Source of the DNA: Epiperipatus broadwayi
Taxonomy: Eukaryota; Onychophora; Udeonychophora; Euonychophora; Peripatidae
DNA: 64,000 nucleotides
Direction: 5' to 3'
Assembly (NCBI GenBank): GCA_028023455.1
Contig: JAQFVV010006275.1
Location: 622,001-686,000 of the forward strand
This document shows positions 50,771 to 62,798 of this stretch, one piece after another. Each line of letters begins with the position of its first letter. The stretch's first letter is position 1. The notes under the pieces were generated by a model, which saw only the letters and a program-made list of their open reading frames with translations, was not told the DNA's origin and searched no databases. Position numbers and translations under genes: made by a program.

Positions 50771-51779
50771 ATTCATTTTTGAGTGGCTGTTTATTATTTT
50801 TATTATAAGCAAATAAATATATAAGCTGTTGTGTCTGTATGTGCATTCTAATAAACAAATCTAATCTTTATTTTTACCAACAATAATTTGTCACTAAAAA
50901 ATAAATATTTAATAGAATATGTTATTGTTAAATAAAACATTTTTTATATATAAATAAAAAAAGAATTATATTTCTGACCATAGTTTAGTACATTATGGGA
51001 AATAAGGTTAAATATATAAAGAAGTAACATGAATTTGTGTACTTGATTAACTGCATATAAACACACTTTATATTTAATGAAATATTATTTAATATTTTAA
51101 ATATTAATAATGATAAAGTTTGTTGATTCTTTAGTTAATTATATTGTCACTTTTATTAGGACAATATCTAAGAACTAATATTTTAATAGAAATGAATAAT
51201 GAAATGAGCTATATTTTAAAAATGCAGTCAATTTAATTCTAATTTAAGTTAGTGTTTTAGAAAAATATATAATTTTGACAATCTATCCAATAATTAAGAA
51301 AAATGAAACCTTATCATTAATATAGTTTTAATAAATGTTCTATATTTGAAGTTAGTTTTAGATTTGTTTAGCTTTCTTTAGTTAATTGTTTAATGAATCC
51401 TGATGTATGGGTTTCAATCCCATATGGGAATTTTTATATATATTTTATGCTGAAAAAATGATAAATTCTAAAATTGAATTTTTTCCTGTCAAAATACGTG
51501 AAATACAGATCTCTTAGTCTAAGATATTATAAGTCTTTTTTATTTTTACAGTTGAGAGTTAAGATGTGACAAAATTTTTAATATATTAATACTGCAAATT
51601 TTAATAATATTCAATAAATTGGTCTTCTGAGTTTTCATGATTAATTTTATTGTGTGATAATATAAAACTTTATCTTAGATGTAACAATAGCTGAAATATT
51701 GGCTGTATTGAAGAAGTATCCCAAATATTATTAGAAGTATTAATATTTTTAATCTATTGCAAAGGTAAAACGTAAGTCC

Positions 51780-52106
51780 AATTGTTATAAAAGTATGAAC
51801 TTCTTCCCACCAATGGTGAAAGCTGTATCATAATACAATGGATTTTTTGTTCTAGTTATTGTATCAAAATTCACCTACCAATCCAGATTAACCTAGGATC
51901 TTTATTCTCTGACTAATAATAGATCATTATTTATTGACTAATATGAGATGACTTGTTTATTTTATTATGAATTCACTATCTGAAACAAAAATTCTAAGTT
52001 TGATGTGACCAAAAAATTGTATGATTTAACCAACCAAACTTAAACTGCAAATCATGTGATTAAAGATTAGTATGTATTCCATTACACTAAGAGGTCCTGA
52101 CGACAG
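51780..52106 (-). repeat. tRNA-derived SINE, copy C
   Basis: Read from 52106 downward, TAGTGTAATGG matches the A-box consensus at all 11 positions, and a weaker B-box (AGTTTAAGTTT) follows. The body carries the CCTAGGTTAATCTGGATTGG segment shared with copy B and the CACCATTGGTGGGAAG segment shared with copies A and B. It is the longest of the three and defines the family. Confidence 0.6.
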
Positions 52107-52989
52107 ATTAAATTTTGTGGTTATAAATTAATATATCTCTAGAATGTATTGCTTTTGAAATTAAAATATACAACAACGCTTATCACCTAAGCACATGAGA
52201 ATAACTGTAAATAGATTATTCATTTATTACACATTATTTTTTTAATAGCTGGCACTGTTTATCTCATTTTATTTAATACAGTTTTTTTTATAAAAAACTC
52301 ATTAAAGTTTATGATGTAAGTTTGTATATTGAAATGCTTATGGCAAGCATTGACAGATTACCAACATCAGTCATCAAGTGTCAATACTTGGCTTTAGTAA
52401 TCTATTGTCTAGCTTGCCTTTAGATAGAGAACTTAATATGTAATTATTTTGTCCTATTGAATACCATGTCCGTTCTTCGCATTTATAATAGGCTAATATT
52501 TTCTGCCTTGAATGTATGTTAGTTTATGATATTTTTGTGCGTATTTTATTTGTATTTTTAAATTCTTGGTATTAAATTAGATTTGTCATTGTGAGAATAA
52601 GGAAAGATTGGAAAAGTTTATATGTCTGTTTAGGCACACAGTAATTTTGCAAGTAATCATTGAAGTTTATAATAATGAATCAGAATAGCAACAAATGCTA
52701 ACATGATTCTAACTAAACTCAAGTCATGGTAACTATTACAGAACTAGGCCTTGAGTTAAACATAAATACATCAACGTATGTAGCATAAAAAAAAAAAAAA
52801 AATGTAATACTATTAATGATAAATAAATAAAAGTATTATTTTAGACTTCCTAATGCTTGTAAATATTATGTTGCATTCTTCTTGATGCAAACGATAATGT
52901 TTTACTAATATTAGAATAGTTTACCTTTTTTTTAATAATTTGTAGATTTTATCAAAAATACCTAAATAAGTAAATAACTCAGATTATAT

Positions 52990-53610
52990 GTTACTGATAG
53001 GAAATAACTGACAATTCCAATGAGTTATATCATGCTTTGCAACCCTATAACAACCATCCATCAGCCCAAAAGTCAGACCAACCTCTCAGTCCATAGTTAC
53101 GTTAAAAACATACACTTTGTCAAGCAATTCATATAGCTCAAGCAACATTTCTACTTCATGTACACATTATTTCTAGAGAAACCCTAACCTTATTTTTTTT
53201 ATATATAATTTTTTTATTAATTACAATTCTATCACAGATTACCGAAACGTATGATCAAAGATATGTGAAAATGATAAATGATCCCTAAGATGTGCATTTT
53301 GCGGTGAACCAGATCACAATCTCTTACACATATCTTCATTATTTGTTCAGTATATATATCTAGATAGCAAATTGCTATAGTTTAATTGACAGGTTTCAAG
53401 TTTTCTGCAGTACAACATTAATATAAACAACCCTAATGGAAATATATTAATAACTGTACTAGAAATAATCTGTGTATGAAGTTGAAATGAATTGCTTGGC
53501 AAAGTATGTTTCTAACATATGTATGGTCTGTGAGGTTGGTCTGATTTCTGGGCTTAGGGATGGTTGTGATTGGATTGCAAGCATGATGTAACTCATTGGA
53601 AAAAATACCT
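52990..53610. repeat. Inverted repeat around a ribozyme-less copy of the hammerhead repeat
   Basis: Arms of about 150 bases (52993-53150 and 53465-53610) are reverse complements, for example TTCCAATGAGTTA with TAACTCATTGGAA and GACCAACCTCTCAG with its partner near 53540. Between them, 53265-53345 (minus) matches the 16.9-kb unit: TGATCTGG and GGATCATTTATC remain, but the CTGATGA and GAAA boxes are lost. Confidence 0.7.
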
Positions 53611-55322
53611 AATAGTATCAAGATAGAAATAAAATCAGCAGATTGCACTTTATATGATATCACTGTTTTCTCCCTTTTTATTTGTCTCTGACAATGTATT
53701 TATGATTAACTTATAAAGATTTTATATTCAGATGGTTTACACTTATTTAGGCAAATTTTTGTGACTTCACAAAAATGCTCATTCATTAAAAAACATGGAC
53801 TGTTATATTTAGAATCAAGTATGTTCCCACAGATATGAGAGACTTATGATTCTTTATTTTTCTGGTATTTAGTTTTTGTTAGCTTATTTATTTAGGCAGT
53901 TATATTTTGTTGTAGAATTTTAATAACCTCTCAAGAAGTTTAGTATTGGATTGTTTTGTTATTTATTAGTTGTAACTCTGTAATTCTACATTAAACTTCA
54001 TTTTGTGTCAAACTTTTTTTCTCTCTTGATAGATTTCATTTATAAAAATGTTTTAAGTTTGAGCCATAAAATTCATGATGCTAGAGTAGTGAATGAGATG
54101 AAATAGTTCATAGAAGTTAATATGATATTTGGTTATATCATTATCTGTTTCTTGTAATAAACCTATGTTGTAAATACATAATTATCCTATCACATATATT
54201 GGTAGAAAGCTAATCATTAAAAATGATTTAGAAAATGCAAACAAGACAATTGTACTTTTGAGGGAAGATTTGTGAAATGAAAGAACGGCATAACTATTGG
54301 GAATCAAAAGAAATTATATAGATTATAGAGTAATAATAAGTTAAATTAGTACAAATCATAGCACTTGAGTGAAAATTTTTGGGAATAAAAAATGAATCAG
54401 TTAATGACCTTGCATTAAACTTAAAAAATGTATAGATATCAAGGAGTTGTAGAAAGTGCTTTCGTATGATGAAAAAAATATGTTCCATAATTTATTGCTA
54501 ACAGATAGAGAAAACTGCAATCCTAGCCAGAAAATAAAGGTCAGATTTGTATAAATATTTGTCTGTTATGAGTAAAAAGGGCTTGTCTTTGTTCCTGACT
54601 ATAAAATAATTTGCAGTTAGGCATAAAGGGATATCATCAAAGATATCGAAAAGATTTGAATTCTTCTAATTTGAGAATTGATGCTAATCAGGATTAGTAT
54701 GCCCTATACTAGACTTTTGTTAATCTTTTGTATTGATTTATTTTATATATATACTGAAAAGCATAATAATTTGATAATAATAATATAAATAGAATGATTT
54801 CTTTAGAAATCAAGATTCTTATCAATCCTGTGTGCTATATTTATTTCCTGATGTTTAATGTTTATTTTTAACTGCTGTTGTTTGAGGAATGAGGAGTATG
54901 CTATTCTTAAAGCCATCTTTATGATCATTGCATTTATATATAGATTCAATATGTGATCACATTTTATGCAGATTAATATATCAACTGACTTAGTTAACAA
55001 CTTTCAAAGACTTATGAGCTAATGATTTCAATCATATTATTATCTTTGCACATCAAAAACTGTAACATCAGTAGTTTAGTTCTTTGAAGATTATTTAGAT
55101 TTTGATTACTTTCACTACTTACATGGAAAATTCTTTTTTTTTTAAAAAAAAAAAAAAAAGAAGTCTTGAATCTATGACAAAGAACTTAAAGATTATTTAA
55201 CTTGAGGCTTATTTAATATTTTTACCAGCAGTTATTTTTTATATTCAAAACATTTTTGTGATATCCGGTGTTATATACATGATTCAGTGAGTGCTTAATT
55301 TACAAGTGCAAAACTGATTAGT

Positions 55323-55433
55323 CTTGCATTGGTGGTCGAGAGGTCAGCACGACTGCCTTGCACTTGCAGGCAGTTGCCCGAGTTGCGGGTTCGTGTCCCG
55401 GCCGATGCTATGACACTTAAAAAAAAAATAGGA
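55323..55433 (+). repeat. Young tRNA-like SINE with target duplication
   Basis: Bases 55326-55408 have a 7-bp acceptor-type stem GCATTGG/CCGATGC (one G-T pair), a perfect A-box TGGTCGAGAGG, and a B-box GGTTCGTGTCC with one mismatch. A poly-A run follows. TGATTAGT flanks it on both sides (55315-55322 and 55434-55441). The anticodon arm is abnormal (CTGCC/GGCAG around an 11-base loop), so it is not a standard tRNA. It is far GC-richer than its surroundings. Confidence 0.75.
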
Positions 55434-56422
55434 TGATTAGTAATTTTTTCCAAAATTTTCTGTTACCCCATAAAAGCTTTTGAAGAGCATTACAATGTAT
55501 AGTTTAAGAATCATTACATTGGTTGACTGTTTGATGTTGGTTTAGTTGAAGCAACCACTGCAATGTCCTAGATTTTCTTTCACTCCCTTAGATTTGTAAT
55601 ATTACAATGATGATTAAATTTATCATAGTTTTGGCATGCTTTTATATCAGCATCACCATTATAAACAATATATCTGTCTTCTGTCTTTCAGGAATACAAT
55701 CATTGACATCTATTTCAACCATATTTGATTAATTTTTTTTTTTTTTTAAATTCAAAATAATTTTTCATATATTCAAAAGAATTTATGAATTCTTAAATAA
55801 AACTGATTTGAATATAGTTTTTAAATGCGTTGTTTTGCAATTTTATTTATCAAACAGTAAGTTAATAATTTTTGTTTCCTAATTATTAATAAGATTTTTG
55901 TGAATTTATTAAAATTTATTAATGAATATTTTTAAAAAATTAATATTAAAAGAGATATTTGATCCAAACAATCTCTTCAAAATATTATTTTAAAAAAAAT
56001 GTTATACTCTAATTTAACAAGAAAAAATACAATTTGGCTGAGCTCAGAAAAAAAAATTTTTTTAAACAACAAAAAATCTGAGTTCAAAAAAATTATTATC
56101 TTCAACTATATGACATTATACATACATAATTTCACATCTTTTCTTATATATAAACCAATTTTAAAAAGGAGAATCTAGTTCATTATATTTTAATCAAATA
56201 TAATGAATATAACTATCTTCTCGAATACTTTGCTATACAATAAAGTCTTTCAAAGAAAGTTATGGTAATCAGATATATTTTACCTAAGAGCAGCTTCCAT
56301 TCTCTTTTAAATCAATTTTTCATCTATTCTCTACATTCATGATCATTATATAATAATTGTCTTTATATCATCTTTTTTTCTCTTCCCATTTATGAATATA
56401 TATTCCTAATCTTCAGAAACAT

Positions 56423-57095
56423 TCTAATGAATTTAAATTAGAACTTACAAATCGGTTTCAAATATTAGTAGATTTTGAACATGATTCAGATTTGAATGAA
56501 ATTAATATGAAAATAACTGATACACTTTTAAAAACTGCAACAAAGATATCTGGTAGGAAAAAAGCAACAATTGACCAATAAAATTTCTACTGAAACTAGA
56601 GAATTTATGAAGAAAAGAAGGAATATGAATGTATACAAAAATGATGCATTAAAGAGGATTGAATATCTCGAATTTTGTAAAATGGTATGGAGAAGAGTTG
56701 AAAATGATATAAGAAAGTATAACTGTGGACTAGCAAGGAAAGCTGTAGAAGAAAATAAAAGTCTTAAGAATGTAAAACAACATTTTGGTATTGGTAGGAA
56801 ATTTATATCTGCAATAAGAAAAAAAGATGAAATTATTACTAAAAAGAGTGATGACATTATGAAATGGGTAGAAGATTTCTATCAAGAATTATATAGTAAT
56901 AAAGAATAAGTACCTTCTATATCTATTATATCTTCCAAATTGCCCAGAATTTTAAATGAAGAAGTGAGACGTGCAATTAAATTTATGAAGAAAGGAAAGG
57001 TACCAGATAATGATGGAATTATAATTGACATATTAAAAGAAGCAGGTGAAGAAATAGACATTTTTTTAGCAAAGTTATATACCAAATGTCTAAAT
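56423..57095 (+). pseudogene. RTE coding part left of the hAT insertion
   Basis: It reads [19 protein letters not shown], then after a frameshift [38 protein letters not shown] and [17 protein letters not shown]. After a stop and another frame it continues as LPRILNEEVRRAIKFMKKGK followed by PDNDGIIIDILKEAGEEID, the lead-in to the reverse transcriptase. It ends at the target duplication of the hAT element. Confidence 0.8.
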
Positions 57096-57355
57096 CAGTG
57101 TTTCCCAACCTGTGGTACGCATACCACTGGTGGTACGCGAGTTGTTGGTTGGTGGTACACGAAAAATAATCAATAATGGCGGACATAAAAATAAAAAAAT
57201 TAAATCATAAAAATATCATAGAAACGTTTTTTTCTATAATTTATATAAATTATTTTAATTAATAATATTATACAGTAAAGTTCTTAATATGTACAATCGA
57301 TAACGATCTTTAATATTAATGATAAAATTGAAAGTATGATTAAGAAATTAAATTT

Positions 57356-57910
57356 TTGGAAACAGTAATATATATAAGTATCGAAAACAATCAACTGGAA
57401 GTATTCGAAACTCTACATATTTTTTTGTTTGAAAATAAGGTTAGTCTGTCTCAAGATATACGAGAAAATATAATAGCACATTTAACAGGATTAAAATTGT
57501 CTTTCATGGAATATTTTCCAAAACCCGAAAACACAAATGATAATTGGATTTCAAACCCCTTCTATGCAGAAAATTTAGAGAAGGCTACATCATTATCAAT
57601 AAAGGATAAAGAAAATTTAATAGAATTATCATGTGACAGAACTTTACAAGTAGAGTTCAAACGACACAATCTAATTAATTTTTGGTTAAACATTAAAGAA
57701 TATGAACAACTTTCTCAGAAAGCTCTTAAATTATTATTACCGTTTACGAGTACGGAATTAGTAGGAAGAGCTTTTTTTTCATATATTTTTTTTAAAAATA
57801 AGTATCGAAACAGATTGAACGCAGCTGTAGACTTAAGGGTATACCTCACATCTTTTGAACCAAATTTCAAAAAATTATATTGTTCGAAACAAGCACAAAG
57901 ATCTCATTAA
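57356..57910 (+). pseudogene. Truncated hAT transposase, C-terminal dimerisation domain
   Basis: About 184 codons without a stop. The pattern includes LKLSFMEYFP, WISNPF, LIELSCDRTLQVEF, FWLNIKEYEQLSQKALKLLL, PFTSTELVGRAFFSYIFFKN and KYRNRLNAAVDLRVYLTSFE. This is the C-terminal half of ZBED5/Buster-like hAT transposases; the zinc finger and the first two catalytic acidic residues are absent. The long open frame in a non-autonomous element suggests it is young. Confidence 0.85.
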
Positions 57911-58018
57911 ATTTATTTTATAAAAATATTTGATTATGATATGAAAATATATTAATTGTTTTTTTTATAATTTTGTGTTTTTATTAAAACCATTTATTAG
58001 TAAACGAAATATGACAAA

Positions 58019-58309
58019 AAGGCAAATCAATCTAAATTATTTAATTTGAAAGAATGTATCAAAAAAGCATCATACCCAGAAATTAGACTCTCGTTAATTC
58101 TTGATCATCTATTGTGGATTACTAGATGTAAGCTAGTATTTAATCATCAAAATTTTAATCCTATTAACTTCATGCTGAACAATATAAAGAAAACAAGAAC
58201 AAGAGATAGCCTGATAACCCCTGAGGTTATTTTTACCATGACTTGGGACATGCTGGATTTAATGGCCCAACCAATAGCAAGATGCTCCGAAAAAGAGAAA
58301 ACAGACTGA
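58019..58309 (+). CDS. Unrecognised open frame inside the hAT element
   Basis: Open from before 58019, with TTG at 58046 and an internal ATG, to a stop at 58307-58309. Readable features are KECIKKASYPEIRLSLILDH, WITRCKLVFNHQNFNPIN and VIFTMTWDMLDLM. It does not resemble hAT transposase. The tryptophan-rich LLWITRCKLVFNHQ segment loosely recalls C-terminal parts of LINE proteins, but I do not recognise it. There is no obvious ATG at its beginning. It may be a captured fragment. Confidence 0.35.
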   Translation, partial: KANQSKLFNLKECIKKASYPEIRLSLILDHLLWITRCKLVFNHQNFNPINFMLNNIKKTRTRDSLITPEVIFTMTWDMLDLMAQPIARCSEKEKTD

Positions 58310-58691
58310 AATTCGGGAAAACCAAATGAAGGAATGAGAAAACACTGTACAAAATATATACCAAATAACCTTTAACATAATAATGTAATCTTTAATAAAT
58401 TATTTTGGAAAAATATGAAACTTTGAACAAACACATACATATAAATATGTTACAGTGAATTTATAATTTCAGTGAGTTTATAATCTGGCTTGACGTTTAG
58501 GAGTATTTCAATGTAATTTGTCTCATTATGAGATGTGAATACATACATGGTCACTCTATAATATTTATAATGCAATTAAAATAACACGCAATAACAAATT
58601 TCACGAAATACAATCATTTTTACGAAGTGGTACAATTTAGCGTGATGTATTACCAAGTGGTACGCGAGCCAAAAAAGGTTGGGAAACGCTG

Positions 58692-59960
58692 GTCTAAATG
58701 ATACAGATGTACCAGTTGATTGGAAGAATGTAGTATTAATATTAATATTTAAAAAAGATGATAAAGAAAATATTAGAAATTACAGATCTATCAGCCTTTT
58801 ATCAGTTTTATACAAAAATTGTACCAAGATAATTACAACTCATCTACAGAGAACATTGGATTTCCACCAACCAAGAGAACAAGCTGGATTTAAAACTGGT
58901 TTTAGTACAGTAGATCATATCCGGGTATTGAGAGAAGTTATAGAAAGGACAAATGAATATGAATTGCCATTATGCTTTGGATTTGTAGATTATGAAAAGG
59001 CATTTGATTCTATAAACATTTATTCAGTGATTAAATCATTGGATCATGAAGGTATAGAGCCAGGATATTGTCACATTTTAAAGAATATTTATAAAAATGC
59101 AACAATAACAATTAGATTACATAATGATACTGGGAAAGTCAACATTGAGAAGTGTGTAAGACAGGGTGACTCAATATCTACAAAACTTTTTACAGCAGGG
59201 CTGCAAGAAGTATTTTGTGGATTAAAATGGGAATTTAAAGGAGTGAAAGTAAATGGAGATTATTTAAGTTATTTGGATTTCGCAGATGATATAGTTGATT
59301 TTGCAAATAATGCTTTAGAGCTGCAGGAAATGTTGCAGGAGTTATCAGATGAAAGTAGGACTAAAGATAAATGCTAAAAAGACTAAGATTGATTATGATG
59401 AGTTAGAAGTTAACAGCTACAAATACCTTGGTCAGATTATTAATACAGATGGAAACATAATGGATGAAATTAATCATAGAATTAAACTTGGTTGGATTGC
59501 TTTTGGTAGAAATAATTTGATACTAAAAGGAAATATGCCTATGTGTTTGAAAAGGAAGGTTTTTAATGTGTTTTACCAGTTCTTTCTTATGGATCTGAGA
59601 CTTGGACACTTAATAGAAGAACAATATTCAGACTACTCAAAGAAGTATGAAGAGATGCATGTTAGTAGTAACAAGAAGAGATTGAAAATGAAATATATGT
59701 GTAAGAGGACAAACAGGTGTTACTGACCTCATTGAAAAAATTAAAAGACTGAAGTGGTGTTGGGCTGGACATATTGCTAGAAGAGATGATAATAGATGGG
59801 CAATTGAAATCTTAAACTGGATTCCAAAAGATTGTAAAGGACCCAGAAAGAGACTACATGTGAGATGGATGGATGAAATAAAAAAGTGTGCAGGGGTGAT
59901 ATGAATAAGAGAAGCTAAACATTGGAGAAGATGGATTGAACTTAGAGAGACCATCCTGCA
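58692..59960 (+). pseudogene. RTE reverse transcriptase right of the hAT insertion
   Basis: An unbroken 58692-59377 frame covers [65 protein letters not shown] (motif A), [12 protein letters not shown] (motif B) and YLDFADDIVDFANN (motif C). It is the best-kept reverse transcriptase of the window. A second frame (59349-59580) carries [20 protein letters not shown]. The rest to 59960 is in broken frames. The open frame begins inside the hAT right terminus, so its first residues come from transposon ends. Confidence 0.85.
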
Positions 59961-60339
59961 GTGATTGATAATGGTTAATGATGTTGATGATGATTGTTTT
60001 TTTTATCTAAAGTCTACAGACAGTAACTAATTTTTAGAAATATACAAAATGCTTATTTAAAAAAGCATTATTTTATGCATACATGCATATATATGTATAT
60101 TGAAATAGGCTTTCAGTTTTGCTCCTCTTTTCAAATGTATATAATTCTTTACCAGAATGTAAGAGGAATTCAAACCTTAGAGTTAGTGTTAAGAATGATG
60201 ATAGATTATTTTTTAAAACTTAATACCCTAACTAATAATGATCAGACTGATTATACAACCATATTTCCTGACCATCATTCTTATCAAACATGTCTAAGTA
60301 CAGAAAAGATCTACCCCTTGCCACTATAGACATGATTAT

Positions 60340-60620
60340 TATTTTTTAAAAATATCTGCCATACTACAGATTAGAGCACCATCTCTAATATGAGAAACAT
60401 TTGTAGGTCAGCTTCATATCTCTTCCTAGATTCTTAGGGATTAGGCTGTCTTTTTACTATTACTAGCTCAAAAGAAAAACATTGCATTGTGTCACAGGGC
60501 AAGTGTATGTACGTAGCTATATTTAATTAAGTTTGGAATGAGAGAAAAATAGACACTTAAAATAATATAAATATAATAAAACAAAATTTATTTACAATAC
60601 TTAAATACCGTATATATTTA
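60340..60620. other. GC-richer unclassified segment
   Basis: Bases 60360-60520 (with AGATTCTTAGGGATTAGGCTG and a CACAGGGCAAGTG segment) differ in composition from their surroundings and may be part of an interspersed repeat. No boundary, coding frame or partner copy was found in the window. Confidence 0.25.
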
Positions 60621-61122
60621 CATATTAAAAAAAAATAAAATATACATATATATTTAAGCGAGTATGTATCCATATCAAAGAAAATTCATTTAATTAGATT
60701 GTATTTGACTTATGAACTCCGATATGCTTATATCCAAGTTAAACCTATTATATAATTAATATTAATTAATTATAATAATATAAATGAAGATTGGAAAATT
60801 TTCTATTAGTCAATAAATAGATATCAAAGTTATTTTTAAAAAAATTCGATTATTAATTGAATAAGAAATCAATTTTAAATTATATTTGCTTTAGCTTTCA
60901 TAAAGAAAAAAAAATGTTATTTTATGAAGAAATAAAAAAAAAAAAGTAATATATATCTAAAGAGAAAATAACATGTTAAAAAAAAATTTTTTTTTGACAA
61001 AACAACAGATTCTAATTTAATACTTTATTAAATTATAGATTCAATTTTTTTAAAAAAAATGATCCATAAGACAGTTTTAATATTTAAGGCTTTACTAATT
61101 TGTTTTTTTGAATTATTGTCAG

Positions 61123-61175
61123 GATTATGCATTCATGAATAGTCAGTCAGAAAGGAGTTATGTGAAAGATGGCAG
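61123..61175 (+). CDS. Possible exon 3 of the divergent gene
   Basis: A 53-base open segment sits between a T-rich tract ending ATTGTCAG and a GTAATA donor. In phase 0, as exon 2 requires, it reads DYAFMNSQSERSYVKDG. The signal quality and phase fit make it the best candidate I found, but the implied intron of 22.6 kb means other exons may be missed, and chance cannot be excluded. Confidence 0.4.
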
Positions 61176-62788
61176 GTAATAATAATTCTTTATTCTCACA
61201 GGTTAGTGCAAGTAAAAATGAGACATTTCTAAAACTGGATTTTATAGAAAATTACATAATTTGAATAGTGCACCAGTTGAAGTTTTACTCCATGATAAAA
61301 AAAAAAATTCTACTAATGCATAATTTTCCATCTAAGCTCTATTGATAAACTTTACAAATTATCATTCTAATCAGCTTAATTGTATAATGTTGTTATACAG
61401 ATTTATTTGCTGGGTGAAATAATCCAACACTCTTTTACAATAAGAGTATTAAAAAAAATTTAAAACAAACAAAAAAAAAGAAGCTTTCTTCCAAAAGTTT
61501 CTATTCTAAACACACACACAAAAAAAAAAACTAGCATCTTTCACCAATTTTTTCTTCATGAACACTAAGATTGCATGTAATAAATTTCAGCAACTTTATT
61601 ATTTTACATTAATTAAACAAACAAGAAAAAACAGTTACATTCTTTTTTCTCCTCTTTAAAAAAAAAAAAAAAAATATCTTTTGCTGGTATAAATTAGTTT
61701 GAAAGTAAGAAAGAACTTGTGCCTGTTTTAAAAAAAATATTCCGATTCAAGTACATTTACTTATATTATTTCTTTCTCTCTTTTTTTTTTTTTAGCATAT
61801 CTATGTTAGTAAACCTTGTAAGGTCAAACTAGTTTTTTTTTTTTAATGAGATGTCTGAACCAGTATATCTTTGCTGTCAAAGAAATGAAAAAATGAAATT
61901 GTTAGTGCACATTTCTATTTTTCATTGCCACAATTACCTCTTATTCTATGTGTATATCTACCAATCAATATCCTACTATAATAAAATTTACAGCGTTACT
62001 TAAACTTTTTTTTCTTGGAAGATCAGGCTAGTATTTGTCTGTCAAGAGAACAAATCTTAACCCACAATGCTAAAATTTTCAAGGATTGCCCACCAATCTT
62101 AAGATACACAATGTAAGCATGGACACCATTAGAGTTAACTCAATCTTAACATAATAGGAAACAACAATCCAACCAATAAAAATGCATATGAATATAACAT
62201 CCTTTCTCAGTGAATAATGTCAAAGTCTTAGAGGATGATACACATTGAGAACTGATGTTAATGATCCATCGCAATCTTCAACCGTTCTTATTAAAACTTA
62301 GTGGCTAATCTACATTTGTGATATATTTGAACCTATGAAATGCCTTGCTCTTATGACTCAGAGACGTAAAGGCAAATAAAGAATAATACTTCAAAAAAAA
62401 AAAAGAGTTGTTATAAAGATAAAACTCGACATGAAGTACCATGACAACATCAAGCTCTCAAGTCAATGTCAGAATCCTCATCCCATCACTAATAATGAAG
62501 GAATAATTAAACACTCTCGAAGTACCAAGCTACCTCTTCCCCTCAAAATATAATAGTAAATTTATATTAATAACAAAAAAAAAATTTCATTCCAAAGTGT
62601 GCATATATCTAACAAGAAATGATTTTACTGATAAATCCTTTAGAAGTTTGGATTCTATCAAGGATAAGTAATAAAATCACAGTCTTTTTGGAATCTACCT
62701 CCTGTTCAGTTCATCAGTCTATTAGGTTCTTCATGCCCAAAGGATTGACATCTTATTCTCTTTTGTCAATTTCTACCTTCATTATTGC

Positions 62789-62798
62789 TCCCCCCCCC
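62789..62798. repeat. Poly-C run
   Basis: A run of about 10 C residues in an A/T-rich setting. Similar runs occur at 20817-20827 and 42331-42340. Confidence 0.8.

Larger units (their letters stand above)
57096..58691 (+). mobile_element. hAT element nested in the RTE LINE, perfect 8-bp target duplication
   Basis: The termini are CAGTGTTTCCCAACCT and, inverted at the right end, CAGCGTTTCCCAACCT (one mismatch in 16). Subterminal GGTACGCGAG-type motifs occur at both ends. The target duplication GTCTAAAT is exact (57088-57095 and 58692-58699). The element is 1596 bp and carries only the C-terminal part of a transposase plus an unrelated open frame, so it is non-autonomous. It inserted after the RTE element was already in place. 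Confidence 0.95.
56415..59995 (+). mobile_element. RTE LINE copy, 5'-truncated and split by a hAT element
   Basis: This is the same family as 13030-16032 and clearly similar to it, but it begins within the region between endonuclease and reverse transcriptase (HSNEFKLELTNRFQ). It ends in a (TGATGA)-like run at about 59995. A hAT element is inserted at 57096-58691 within the codons for the KCLND segment; the 13-kb copy shows the empty site at 14709-14722. Confidence 0.9.
38529..61122 (+). other. Presumed intron 2 of the divergent gene (22.6 kb)
   Basis: It holds a hammerhead-like repeat copy (39.2-39.6 kb), a relative of the 11.2-kb repeat (43.0 kb), RTE relics (44.3 and 56.4-60.0 kb), a second LINE type (47-50.8 kb), an inverted repeat (53.0-53.6 kb), SINEs (45.2, 51.8 and 55.3 kb) and a nested hAT element (57.1-58.7 kb). 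The stretches 39.6-42.9, 43.1-44.2, 45.5-46.9 and 53.7-55.2 kb show only A/T-rich sequence. Confidence 0.45.

Noticed and set aside
55326-55408. Functional tRNA gene
   Set aside because: The anticodon arm has an 11-base loop, and the locus has a poly-A tail and target duplication; a SINE explains it better.
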